NCBI GenBank assembly: GCA_029216955.1
Contig: JANAVB010003400.1
Span: forward strand, 10,887,654-10,951,653
DNA length: 64,000 nt
Direction: 5' to 3'
From: Iris pallida
Taxonomy: Eukaryota > Streptophyta > Magnoliopsida > Asparagales > Iridaceae
The translations under genes were made by a program, and so were the position numbers. The notes under the pieces are model-generated. The model searched no databases and was not told the DNA's origin. It worked only from the letters and a program-made list of their open reading frames with translations. Below, piece by piece: positions 1 to 9,695 of the stretch (positions within the stretch are counted from its first letter, which is position 1; every line of letters starts with the position of its first letter).

Positions 1-1018
1 TGGAGGGTGTGGTATAGAAAGAGACTTTGGCTGCATGAGAACAACCCTCTGGATGGTGCAGGAACCCCCAGGAGCTGCTGATACTCCCACATGGACGGAT
101 GAAACAGTAGGAGCAACCCACGGAGCTGCAGCACCCATAGATGGAGAAGCAGGTTAAAAGTAGCAGACCTCCAATCGCTATGGCGGTTCCAAAGCATTAC
201 GATCTGGTCTTCGACATCCTGACGACAGATCAACAAAGAAGTCAATATGACACAAGTAAGATATTATCAAGGATGAATCAATTGAGAAAGAATAACAATC
301 AAACAAGAAGGAATAAAGGTTAGCAATTTCAATCACTAAGAAGTCTAACATGTCCTACGCTAATTGCAAACAATCAACACTTAAGGATATTAGAGGTGAT
401 AAGCGCGAAACCAATCTAGAATATAATCTGGTAATTATATTGTATCTGAAATCATGTTTCCAGAATCGCCGCCTTACCAGTCAGTATAGCTGCAATAAAA
501 CTCTTGGTCCACATTTATGGTGTATAGATCTAAAATTATGTTGTTCGAAATAACCGCATTTCCCAGGCTAGCATGGCTGCGAGAAATTTAACTCCAAACT
601 AAGATACGTATATCCCAAAAATTGTGATCAGTAATTTCGACTTGCCAGCTAATATGGTCACAGTAAACTCTAGACCCCACAACCAAGATGGACAGCTAAA
701 ATCTCCACTGCCTCGCCTAGTATTGTACTACCAGAATACACCCATGATGTAGTCCATGAACTCATCCTGAATACAATGTAAGTCAATAACGACACCAAGA
801 ATCGGTTCTAACAACGAAGAAGAAGGAGTAGACGGAGACAAGTGGAAATGAATTGGGATAGCGTTTATAGTGAGATTCTCAGGTATTGTCCCTGAAATCT
901 CTCAAGAAGTCCTAATTGTGATCTCCTTATATTCCATATAACATATATCCTAATAACAGGCTCGTAATAGCACTCTAAGTCAAGCACCACTACGAAATCG
1001 TACTAGTTAAGACCTTGA
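1..1018. other. Unassigned stretch, probably interior of Gypsy-D
   Basis: This stretch lies on the internal side of the Gypsy-D primer site (1019-1034, minus). By position it should be the leader and gag region of that element. I translated parts of the minus strand and found only short frames broken by many stops, with no recognisable gag motif or zinc knuckle. The short plus-strand frames near 141-323 and 350-553 resemble nothing I know. It may be heavily decayed interior or another insertion. Confidence 0.4.
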
Positions 1019-1034
1019 CCTGCATGGGCCACCA
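1019..1034 (-). other. Primer-binding site of Gypsy-D (tRNA-Ile type)
   Basis: Read on the minus strand this is TGGTGGCCCATGCAGG, the same 16 bases found 9 bp inside the left LTR of Gypsy-4 at 46037-46052. It begins with TGG, as a site pairing with a tRNA CCA end should, and sits 7 bp from the LTR edge. From memory the 3' end of plant tRNA-Ile(AAU) ends in CCUGCAUGGGCCACCA, an exact complement. Conservation between a decayed and a young copy supports function. Confidence 0.7.
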
Positions 1035-1041
1035 CAAAAAC

Positions 1042-2410
1042 GGTCACGACCCGTACCGATTTAAGGGCACTAGCACATTGGTACGTCCAGCCTACATCGC
1101 AGTACCGGCGGGTTAGAACGTTGCATAAGTCATCTATAACATCTAATATCTAACAATACGAAATAACCTGCCATCTCCGTACGGAGGAATAATAGGCATA
1201 TGAAATATATTACCACAACCGATCTGAAGGAAGTTTTAAAGCACGGTATTGGATAGAAGATAATGAAGATGATACTAAAATAATAGCAAGAGTCACCACA
1301 CACATGAGTCTAGAGTCTAAAGACAATAGTACATATCCTGAAATTATAGTAGAACTCAATCCCACATTCAGAACAATACGAAAAAATGAAAATGCTAAAC
1401 TATAAACCATATAGGAACCCTTATAGTCAGGATCCTCCGAGGCTCTGGGTGCATCCCTCGTGTATTCCTGTCCATAGTATGTAGGACAACAGTAATTAGT
1501 TATCTGAAAAATATATTCAGTCAGGATGGAGCGAAGTACAACCCAATAGTAGTTCTAATTAATTGAAAGGCTATAAAACAGTAAATATTAATAAATTATT
1601 TGATGAACAGTTAATAAGGGGCAATGTACAAATAGTAAAAATAGGTAGATAAGCAATAATAGGTGTAAGGAGGAACATATAAAAGTGTAAAAGAGGGTAG
1701 ATATGCAACAATGAGAAAAACCTGTCATGTATGTACACGACTAGCATGTATAGAATAGTCCAGGAAAACTGTGTCTAAACCAGTTGTTTTGAATACCAAG
1801 TTGACATGTGAACGACTAGGGGGATAATATCCGATAAACCACACGAGTCGTGTGTGGTGCTATTAATCTATAGTAAGACCATGGAATAGAAAGGGTATGT
1901 CACGTCTTCTAGGTATTTCTCCATCCGACTAGTACATGGATCCAAGTTTCGACATGAAAATCTTAATAGTCCAGAATAGATACATTAGTATAGTAATTCA
2001 CTAGTCCAGAAAGTCAATAGGCATGAAACCATGTTTCTCTAGACAATGAATAAATACCAATCCACGTATCCATCGCGTCAGGAGTCAAATAAAACACTAA
2101 TATAAAACATGCACCATAGAAAATATTAAATAATAGAAACTATCAAAGAATGTACTGCCTTCGATCCTGAGCAGTAGTAATATGAATCGCGCAAGGTAGA
2201 GTCAAAGACCTATATGAGATGTACATTGCTATTGGTGTTTAAGTGTGTAAACATGGATATCTAGTGTTGATATGTAATCTAAGCCAATTGTAGGTCAAAC
2301 TAGGCTTCCGGGATCGAACTTGGTCAATTTAACATAAAGGTTGACCTTTGCGTCAAACTGGTCAACCTAGGTCAAATCGAGCCATTCTTGGTTAAGTTTC
2401 CCAGGTTAAA
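1042..2410 (-). repeat. Truncated LTR of Gypsy-D (5' LTR, 3' portion)
   Basis: The left edge, GGTCACGACCC, matches the inverted LTR ends of Gypsy-5 (TGTCACGACCC at 53468) and Gypsy-4. The sequence is colinear with the Gypsy-4 LTR read backwards: a GCCTACATCGCAG block near 1095, an intron-acceptor-like block near 1504-1525, a TACTATGGA motif just left of it, and a TTGACC-rich cluster at 2310-2385 that lies the same distance from the LTR end as in Gypsy-4. Beyond about 2410 it runs into an AT tract and the LTR start is not found. It is strongly diverged, so probably the oldest LTR copy here. Confidence 0.65.
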
Positions 2411-2412
2411 AT

Positions 2413-2570
2413 AAAATTATATATATATATATATATATAATATATATATATATAATATTATATATATATTATATATAAATTAAATATAATATTTATTATA
2501 TATATATATATATATAATTAAATATATATATTTAATTATATATATATATTTTTTTATTATATATATATGG
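2413..2570. repeat. AT microsatellite
   Basis: About 160 bp of almost pure A and T, mostly TA dinucleotides with short interruptions. It separates the Gypsy-D LTR remnant from the next stretch and may reflect expansion within the LTR. Confidence 0.9.
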
Positions 2571-2960
2571 AAAATTCTTCAATACAAACATCTAAAAATT
2601 TGTATTGATACATCCAAAATCTGAATCATTGGTTGTTGATCCAATGGTTCTTATTAAATGAGTTTTCTTGGACTATTAATAAAGTAGGGAACATCATTTA
2701 ATGCAGTTTTGACTTTTGACCACTTGGTAACTTGCTAGTGTAGGTCATTCTTGACTTCAATTTTTATAATGAACATCCTAAATTAACTCACATTTACTTT
2801 CTCTTTAAGCTGATAAAAAATTCACAACATACCCAAATTAACTCATATTAGATTGATTTAATTTGTAGAATTGCTACATTCAATATTTTGAAGAACAACA
2901 ATCCACCATCGCCGTCGCCGTCACCTGGCCGGATTAAATGATATTCAATTTGTGCAACTA
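2571..2960. other. Unassigned AT-rich stretch left of Copia-1
   Basis: No coding frame or element end is recognised. TGTATTGATACATCC (2601-2615) recurs at 13011-13025, on the far side of Copia-1 and the tandem array. Just before Copia-1, GGATTAAATGATATTCAA (near 2932-2949) resembles the start of the 590-bp tandem unit, so Copia-1 probably inserted at the edge of that array. The last five bases, AACTA, are the Copia-1 target duplication. Confidence 0.5.
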
Positions 2961-3862
2961 TGTTAGTCCCGGGCTTGATCAAAGATGGTATCGATGTCGA
3001 GATCAGAGGTTCAACAAACGTTCACCTTCTGATTATTCTCGAGATCTAAGAGGAACACTATAATATAAATCTGATTACAAAAGCAACAATAATCAGAAAG
3101 TAAATCTCACGTTCTTCCTCGCAATCGTAGTTGCTGACGGACAGAACTGAGTTCAGAAAATAAATCTCATGTTCTTTCTTGCAATCGCAGTTGCAGACGG
3201 ACAGAAGTGAGTTACAACTCAGATGAAGGAGAAGAGAGAAGAAAGAAGAAAGAAGAAGAGGAAAGGTTCTTGCTGGGGTGATTAAGATCACCGTTGCTCA
3301 AAGCAAGATTCGCCCCAACACGATCTGCTTCCAGGAACCAGCAAGTTCACGAAAAACTTCTGGAACGTTCGTAAGTCAATATTTGAGACTTGAACGGGCT
3401 TCCTGGACTTTACAGACTCCCTTAACTCTCTTTTTGGTGCATCTTTCAAAGGAGGCCAAGGGGCTCTATTTATAGAGTGAAGTTGAGACTTCACCTCTTC
3501 TCCTATCCGATATGGGACTAAAATACCAATACTCAAAAATAGAGTTTGATATTTTAGATCATCCCACAATCAGCATAGAAGTGTGCCAGTCCACGCCTAC
3601 CCCCCGAACACTCCCGTGCATGCACGAGACATCCTAGAGTCCGTGTCCGAGTCCGAGTCCGCACAACAAAAATCAACTTGCATCTTTGTTGGATTTAATC
3701 CTTTTTCCATCTAGAAAAATACTCCCACATGGCACAAACTTGTGCCCCACTACACCTCATGTGCACACCTCAACACAAGCAATGCATTATATTGAGATAC
3801 TCACCATTTGGTGTAGCCGATGTGGGACTATCTTTTCTAGTCCAAAGGCAAAAATACCAACA
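2961..3862 (-). repeat. Copia-1 3' LTR
   Basis: 902 bp. On the minus strand it runs from TGTTGGTATTTTTGCC to GGGACTAACA. It contains two USE-TATA pairs: USE 3818-3828 with TATAAT 3786-3791 (26 bp apart) and USE-like 3508-3518 with TATAAATA 3467-3474 (33 bp apart). It also has the GGCACAAGTTTGTGCC palindrome and a short GAGTCC-type simple repeat. Confidence 0.95.
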
Positions 3863-3878
3863 ATCCCCCATATATCTC
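3863..3878 (-). other. Polypurine tract of Copia-1
   Basis: On the minus strand GAGATATATGGGGGAT directly abuts the LTR start TGTTGG. This is the expected place for the plus-strand primer. The same sequence precedes the 3' LTR of Copia-2, and a variant precedes that of Copia-3. Confidence 0.8.
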
Positions 3879-4190
3879 AATATATGGGTTGAACGTTCCC
3901 CACAGTGACTGCCCATCATGCATTAGGAGATATGTCACTGCGACTTGAATTTTCCCGCATAGGTTAAATAACAGCATGATACAAGAATAGACTAAGCCTT
4001 GAATTCTGTACCATAACTGCAATTCTTCCTACTCACATAATGACATCAACTGTGCTTCTGGCTGTACATTGAAGGCCTTGTGTCAGCCTGGTTTCAGTGT
4101 ATAATTTTTGGGCGTCTACAAGTTTACCCTCAAGAGACGGCCTGATATCTCTGTCCATACACTATAGGTGAGTTCTTTATAAAGAGTCAT

Positions 4191-4665
4191 GGCATGAAGC
4201 ATTGCGCTTCTTTGCGGTGCTACGTCGTTATGACATGGCTTAAAGTCGAGGCTTTATCCCACCTGGGTACCTCATCATAGTGTCATACTACTGTAGCATG
4301 AGGTCACAGGCCTCTTGTAGTGCCAAACTACCCAGCATGAAGCCTTGCGCTTCCGTGCGGTGTTACGCCGCTATGACATGGCTCGCAAAGCCGAGGCTTT
4401 ACCCTACCTGGTACCTTTTCGTGGTGTCATGCCACTGTAACATGAGGACATTGTTCTCTTTGTAGTGCTGTCTACCTCTCTTTATTACGATTATCATACA
4501 GCATTAGGCTACCTGCCTATTTGCGGTGCTACTCTGTTGTGACTTGGCTTACAAATCCGAGGCATTACCCCTACCTGGGTACCTCATGGTGGAGTCACCC
4601 CACTATAGCATGGAGTTACACTCCTTGTAGTACTGTGCTACCGTGCTTCCTGTAAAGCACTCCAT
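4191..4665 (-). repeat. Three-unit hairpin array between pol and 3' LTR (Copia-1)
   Basis: Three diverged units start near 4191, 4334 and 4500. Each carries the same ordered inverted repeats: a GAAGC..GCTTC or AGGC..GCCT stem, GCGGTG..CGCCGC, AAAGCC GA GGCTTT, a nested CCTCAT..ATGAGG stem around a GTAGT..ACTAC or GTGG..CCAC stem, and a final GTAG..CTAC stem. The array has no coding frame. It is present at the same place in Copia-2 and Copia-3. Confidence 0.85.
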
Positions 4666-4909
4666 GTATTCACTCTGATTGAGAACTCATTAAGGCATTT
4701 AAGCCAACCTTCCCACAGGATCCGTTTTCCGCAAAAAATAACAGTGGTTGTAGATTCGTAACCTCTCCATGTCACAGAGGACAAGCACCCACCGTTCCTG
4801 ATATTCTTCTAGTTAATAGTCCTCCCTTGAACCAAAAGCTAGATGCCTAGTAGATTTCTCTTTGAACTAATAGCATAAAACTTTATGGTAGGAATGTAAT
4901 AACACAATA

Positions 4910-5283
4910 TCAGAATGCCTTCAAGCCAATTTTATAAGCTGTGTCATCGACCAGCTAGCGCTTGAGGCCCTTGGTGAACGGATCCGCCAGGTTCTCCTGA
5001 CTCTGAACATCAATCACTGTAATAACACCCCTCTTGATGAGATCGTGTACTGCCCTGTGCTTCAACCGCACAGTCCACTTCTTCCCATTGAAGAGGTCAT
5101 TTGATGCCACCGCCGCAGTCGTCTGGTTGTCGCAGTATATCGGTATCCTCGGTATTTGTGCCCTAACTACTGGAAGATCATACATAAGCTTTCAAAGCCA
5201 TTCTGCTTCGTCCGCTACGGTATTAAGTGCAAAGAACTCAGATTCCATGGATGACCGTGAGAGCATAGTCTGCTTCTTAAATT
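4910..5283 (-). pseudogene. Copia-1 RNase H C-terminal part, broken
   Basis: This is the end of the polyprotein. It encodes the C-terminal part of the copia RNase H, with IYCDNQTTAAVASNDLF and ENLADPFTKGLKR. It is cut off from the reverse transcriptase by a stop at about 5284 and a one-base deletion just downstream, judged against the same stretch in Copia-2. A TAG at 4955-4957 replaces a Gln codon (CAG) still present in Copia-2 and Copia-3. The final stop is 4910-4912. Unlike Copia-2 and Copia-3, this copy keeps the Gln codon after CDN. Confidence 0.85.
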
Positions 5284-6936
5284 TTATGATATAGCAGTTC
5301 CACCCATTGTAAAAATATATCCACCTGTGGACCTCTCGCTCCCCACTTCTGAGCACCAACTAGCATCCCTGAAGCCTTCCACTACCGGAGGATCTTTGCT
5401 GTTGTACAGTGCATATGTCTGAGTCTTCTTGAGATATCTCATAAACTGTTTCACAGCTTTCCAGTGCTCAATGCCTGGGTTGCTCGTGAAACGACTCAGC
5501 ATTCCCACAGCGAAAGCTATGTCAGGCCTTGTAGCAGTAGTAGCATACATCAAACTCCCGATTGCGCTTACATACTCCAGCTGTCTGACGCTTTCTCCTG
5601 AATTAGGCTTCATCTTCAGATCACACTTGTACGGTGTAACGATCCCTAGAAGATCCTGATACCCGTAATGAGTGATCATCTTCTCAACATAATGAGACTG
5701 TGATAGCACTAGTCCAGTGTCTGTCCGGATGATCTTGAGTCCCAAGATAACACCAGCATCCCCTAAGTCCTTCATACTGAACTTCATCGAGAGGAGCTTC
5801 TTTGTCTCCGTGACACAGCTTATATCCGTACCTAGGATTAGCATGTCGTTCACGTATAGACAAACGATGACTCCTTTTCCGTCAACAAACTTCGTATAGA
5901 CGCACTTGTCTGTTTCACTGACCCTATAGCCATTTGACCTTATGACTTTGTCAAACTTCTCATGCCATATTTTGGGAGCTTGCTTTAAACCGCACAGAGA
6001 TTTTACCAACTTGCAGACTTTGTCTTCAAGACCTTTGACAACAAACCCTTCTGGTTGTTGCATGTAGATCTCTTCGGTCAGCTCGCCATTCAGGAATGTC
6101 GTTTTCACATCCATCTGATGTATCACCATCTTATGCATTGCTGCGAGAGCAATCAACATTCTGATGGTGGTCATCCGGGCTACTGGAGCATACGTGTCAA
6201 AGTAGTCGATCCCCTGCTTCTGAGAAAACCCCTTTGCCACTAGCATGGCCTTGAACTTGTCGATGGTTCCATCAGCTTTCATCTTCTTCTTGAAGATCCA
6301 CTTGCATCCGATAGGTTTTGCTCCTTCAGGTAGATCAATCAACACCCAAGTGTTATTGGAGGTGATTGATTCAATTTCATTGTCTATCGCCTCCTTCCAG
6401 AAAACAGCATCTCTGGTCTTCATCGCCTCATCATAGGTAAGCGGATCTGCTTCCACATGATAGGTGATGAAGTCATCTCCGAAGTTCTTCGGCCTCCTCG
6501 CTCGCTTCGACGACGGCTCAGCGTGTTCTGGTTCAATCGTTGTCTCCTCAGTAACAACTTCATCTTGGACAACTGGCTCATTGAAGATCTCAGTCACCTT
6601 TGCACCTTCATCATTCTCCGGAATGTCCGTTAGAACAATATTCTTGTGCCTTACAAACTTGTCTTCAAAATATTCAGCTTCGCGAGATTCGATGATATGA
6701 TTTGACTCAATATCAAGAAATCTCCGAGCATCACTCTTCTCGGCATACCCCAAGAAGATCGTCTTCGTAGTCCTTGTCCCCAGCTTCTGAATCTTCAGAT
6801 CTGGGAGCTTCACATAGGACAGACACCCCCACACTCGAATGACATTCAAGTTAGGTCTGACTTTGAACCAGAGTTCATGAGGAGTTACGTCCGAAGTTGC
6901 ATACGGTGCTCTATTTAGAATAAAAGTGGCCGTCAA
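5284..6936 (-). pseudogene. Copia-1 integrase C-terminus, reverse transcriptase, RNase H start
   Basis: A 550-residue open frame. Residues 1 to about 100 are the integrase C-terminal region (FKVRPNLNVIRVWGC). An acidic linker follows, then the RT_copia domain from about residue 180 (WKEAIDNEIESITSNN, KPIGCKWIFKKK). The catalytic motif near residues 361-364 reads YVND instead of YVDD: the second Asp is Asn, a G-to-A transition, so the enzyme should be dead. Copia-2 and Copia-3 keep YVDD. The frame ends at a premature stop where Copia-2 reads AISWK. A one-base frame change separates it from the integrase fragment at 6911-7096. Confidence 0.9.
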
Positions 6937-7900
6937 AGCAGCTTTCTCCCCAGTAGCATTTAGGAAGACCCGCAGTTAGCAGCATTGATTTCATCATTTC
7001 TGTCAACGTTCTATTCTTCCTCTCTGCTACTCCGTTAGATTGAGGAGAATACGGAGTAGTAATCTCGTATATGATTCCATGTTCTTTGCAGAACAATGTG
7101 AATTCATGAGACCGATATTCTCTGCCTCGATCACTTCTTAGCAGTTGTAGATCGGTTTAACGTTCAGCTTCAGTCCTGAAGTCTCTGAACTACTCGAATG
7201 CTGTATCCTTCTACTTGAGAAGTCATGCGAACGTACACTTCGAGAAACACTTCGAACCGGCCTCTGTGGAGAATTGATAAAAGTCACAGATATCTGAGTG
7301 TACTAACTCCAGATGATCAGTACTTTAGTTCAATCATCTGAGCAGCTTCCCAACAGTCTTGTATCTGCACAGACCTTAAACTCCTCCACCTCCTTACCCC
7401 CACATTCCGAAGATAAGGTCCCGGTAGGATAGCTTGAGTCTGCTTCTGTCATAGAACAACTCTCAGTCCACTCAATAAAGTAACTTCATCGCTATCAGCA
7501 GAAGTTTGAACATTCCTTCAGCACTGAACATCTTTTCGAAGCATGTTTCTCGCCAAAAAATTACCATCTGGCTAGTACGAATGTCCATCTTTCAAGTCTG
7601 TATCAGATAACAGACTTTCTGAGATCAGATTGCTAAAAAATCTCTGGTACGTGCAACACGCATTCCAGTGTCCTTGTCGGTGGTTAATAACTACTGTCTC
7701 GATCTTCAGAACTTCTGCTAGATATATGTTCGCCATCGAGACCTTCATCATAACATGGCTCGTCCTTGGTGAACAGCTCCTTTGAGAGCACATGTGGTCA
7801 GATGCACTAGTGTTAGACCACTAGTCAGCTACCATGCTAGATAACTCAACCTGTGCAACAATAGCAACCAAGTTAAGTAATCAAAATAACTAAGCTTAGC
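6911..7900 (-). pseudogene. Copia-1 integrase core and protease remnants
   Basis: 6911-7096 encodes the end of the integrase core, including SPQSNGVAERKNRTL with the catalytic Glu. From 7097 to 7571 I see only fragments with many stops. 7572-7793 aligns in position with the protease region of Copia-3 and has the same decayed residues as Copia-2 15213-15434, so the damage is shared by both copies. The protease DTGA motif seen in Copia-3 is not recognisable here. Confidence 0.7.
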
Positions 7901-7908
7901 TATACCTG

Positions 7909-8757
7909 CTATTTTGGTTTGGGCTTGAATTTGTATTCACTCATGTAGTGGCCATTCTTGTCACAGTTGAAGCAAGTCACGTGGGACTTGGACTTATGTT
8001 GCTTGAATGAAGGACCATTCACTTTTAGATTAGTGGAGTCCTTCTTCTTGTGATGAGAAGCCACCTGCTTTCCCTTGAACTCTCTTGTCTGCACCAAGTT
8101 GGCCTTAGCCAGTTGTTTGGACAGAGCGTTCATCTTCTGTTGAGATCGTATTTCGTCCTCAACGTGGATCTCTTGTAGAAGATCTTCCAAGCTAATGTCC
8201 AGCTTCTTCCGATGTATTCTAGCATAGAAGTTGCTTCAACCAGCAGAAAGTTTCGAGACTATCCCTTCAACGACAAACTTGTCGACGAGGGGCATCTTCT
8301 CGTCATCTAACTTCTGGCGTAACTTCAGGAATTCCTTTACTTGAGGTAGCATCGCCATCTCGTCTTCGAAGAGCCACTTGTGGTACTTCTCGACGATGAA
8401 GATTTTGGACCTGTTCTCATCATCCTCATATAGCTTACCCAAAGAATCCCAGATCTTTTTGGCCTTCACCTTCTTGGAATATGACTCTGCCAGAGAGTCT
8501 TCCATAGAATTGAGAATCAGCAGTTTACAGATACTGTTTTCTCTGTTCTATTTGCTCTGCTTGACGAGTGCAGAAGCAATAGCATCGGCAGTTCCTCCTT
8601 CTGGAATTGTCGGTTCATCCTCAATCAACACATGGTCTACGTCCACGAGTTAAAGATTAAGGGTGACCTTCCTCTTCCAGATTTAGAAATATTCTCCGTC
8701 GAATTTCTCCAACTTGTTAAAGCTGGTATCGATGAGAGAAGCACGAGAGTTTTCCAT
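7909..8757 (-). pseudogene. Copia-1 gag, broken
   Basis: Capsid protein of a copia element. The ATG at 8755-8757 lies 23 bp from the 5' LTR. Two TAA codons, 8683-8685 and 8650-8652, replace Gln codons (CAA in Copia-3) and occur at the same codons in Copia-2. Open parts are 8236-8505 (with EKYHKWLFEDEM) and 7909-8190. The zinc knuckle reads CFNCDKNGHYMSEY: the last Cys of CX2CX4HX4C is Tyr, as in Copia-2. Confidence 0.85.
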
Positions 8758-8780
8758 CTACAAGAATCTTGCTTTGAGAT

Positions 8781-9686
8781 TGTTAGTCCCGAGGCTTGAT
8801 CAAAGATGGTATACTCGATGTCGAGATAAGAGGTTCAAAAAACGTTCACCTTCTGATTATTTTCGAGATCCAAGAGGAACACTATAATATAAATCTGATT
8901 ACAAAAGCAACAATAATCAGAAAGTAAATCTCACGTTCTTCCTCGCAATCGCAGTTGCTGACGGACAGAACTGAGTTCAGAAAATAAATCTCACGTTCTT
9001 CCTTGCAATCGCAGTTGTAGACGGACAGAACTAAGTTACAACTCAGATGAAGGAGAAGAGAGAAGAAAGAAGAAAGAAGAAGAGGAAAGGTTCTTGCTGG
9101 GGTGATTAAGATCACCGTTGCTCAAAGCAAGATTCGCCCTAACACGATCTGCTTCCAGGAACCAGCAAGTTCACGAAGAACTTCTGGAACGTTCGTAAGT
9201 CAATATTTGAGACTTGAACGGGCTTCCTGGACTTTACAGACTCCCTTAACTCTCTTCTTGGTGCATCTTTCAAAGGAGGCCAAGGGGCTCTATTTATAGA
9301 GTGGAGTTGAGACTTCACCTCTTCTCCTATCCGATATGGGACTAAAATACCAATACTCAAAAATAGAGTTTAATATTTTAAATCATCCCACAATCAGCAT
9401 AGGAGTGTGCCAGTCCACGCCTACCCCCCGAACACTCCCATGCATGCACGAGACATCCTGGAGTCCGTGTCCGAGTCCGAGTCCGCAGAACAAAAATTAA
9501 CTTGCATCCTTGTTAGATTTAATCCTTTTTCCATCTAGGAAAATACTCCCACATGGCACAAACTTGTGCCCCACTACACCTCATGTGCACACCTCAACAC
9601 AAGCAATGCATTATATTGAGATACTCACCATTTGGTGTAGCCGATGTGGGACTATCTTTTCTAGTCCAAAGGCAAAAATACCAACA
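8781..9686 (-). repeat. Copia-1 5' LTR
   Basis: 906 bp, same ends as the left LTR. It would drive the element towards lower coordinates. It contains both promoter modules listed separately and lies 23 bp from the gag ATG. Confidence 0.95.
9291..9652 (-). promoter_or_regulatory. Two USE-TATA promoter modules in Copia-1 5' LTR
   Basis: Upstream module: GTCCCACATCG (9642-9652) and TATAAT (9610-9615), 26 bp between. Downstream module: GTCCCATATCG (9332-9342, one mismatch) and TATAAATA (9291-9298), 33 bp between. The first spacing resembles Pol III-type and the second Pol II-type plant snRNA promoters. Confidence 0.6.
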
Positions 9687-9695
9687 AACTATACA

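Larger units (their letters stand above)
2961..9686 (-). mobile_element. Copia-1, complete but decayed Ty1/copia retrotransposon
   Basis: It is bounded by two LTRs (2961-3862 and 8781-9686) that start TGTTGG and end AACA on the minus strand, with a perfect 5-bp target duplication AACTA at 2956-2960 and 9687-9691. Between the LTRs, in minus-strand order, are gag, protease remnant, integrase, reverse transcriptase and RNase H, the Ty1/copia order. Counting by eye I see about 26 differences between the LTRs, near 3 percent. Coding capacity is destroyed by stops and frameshifts. It is the closest relative of Copia-2 and a cousin of Copia-3, whose LTRs differ. Confidence 0.95.
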
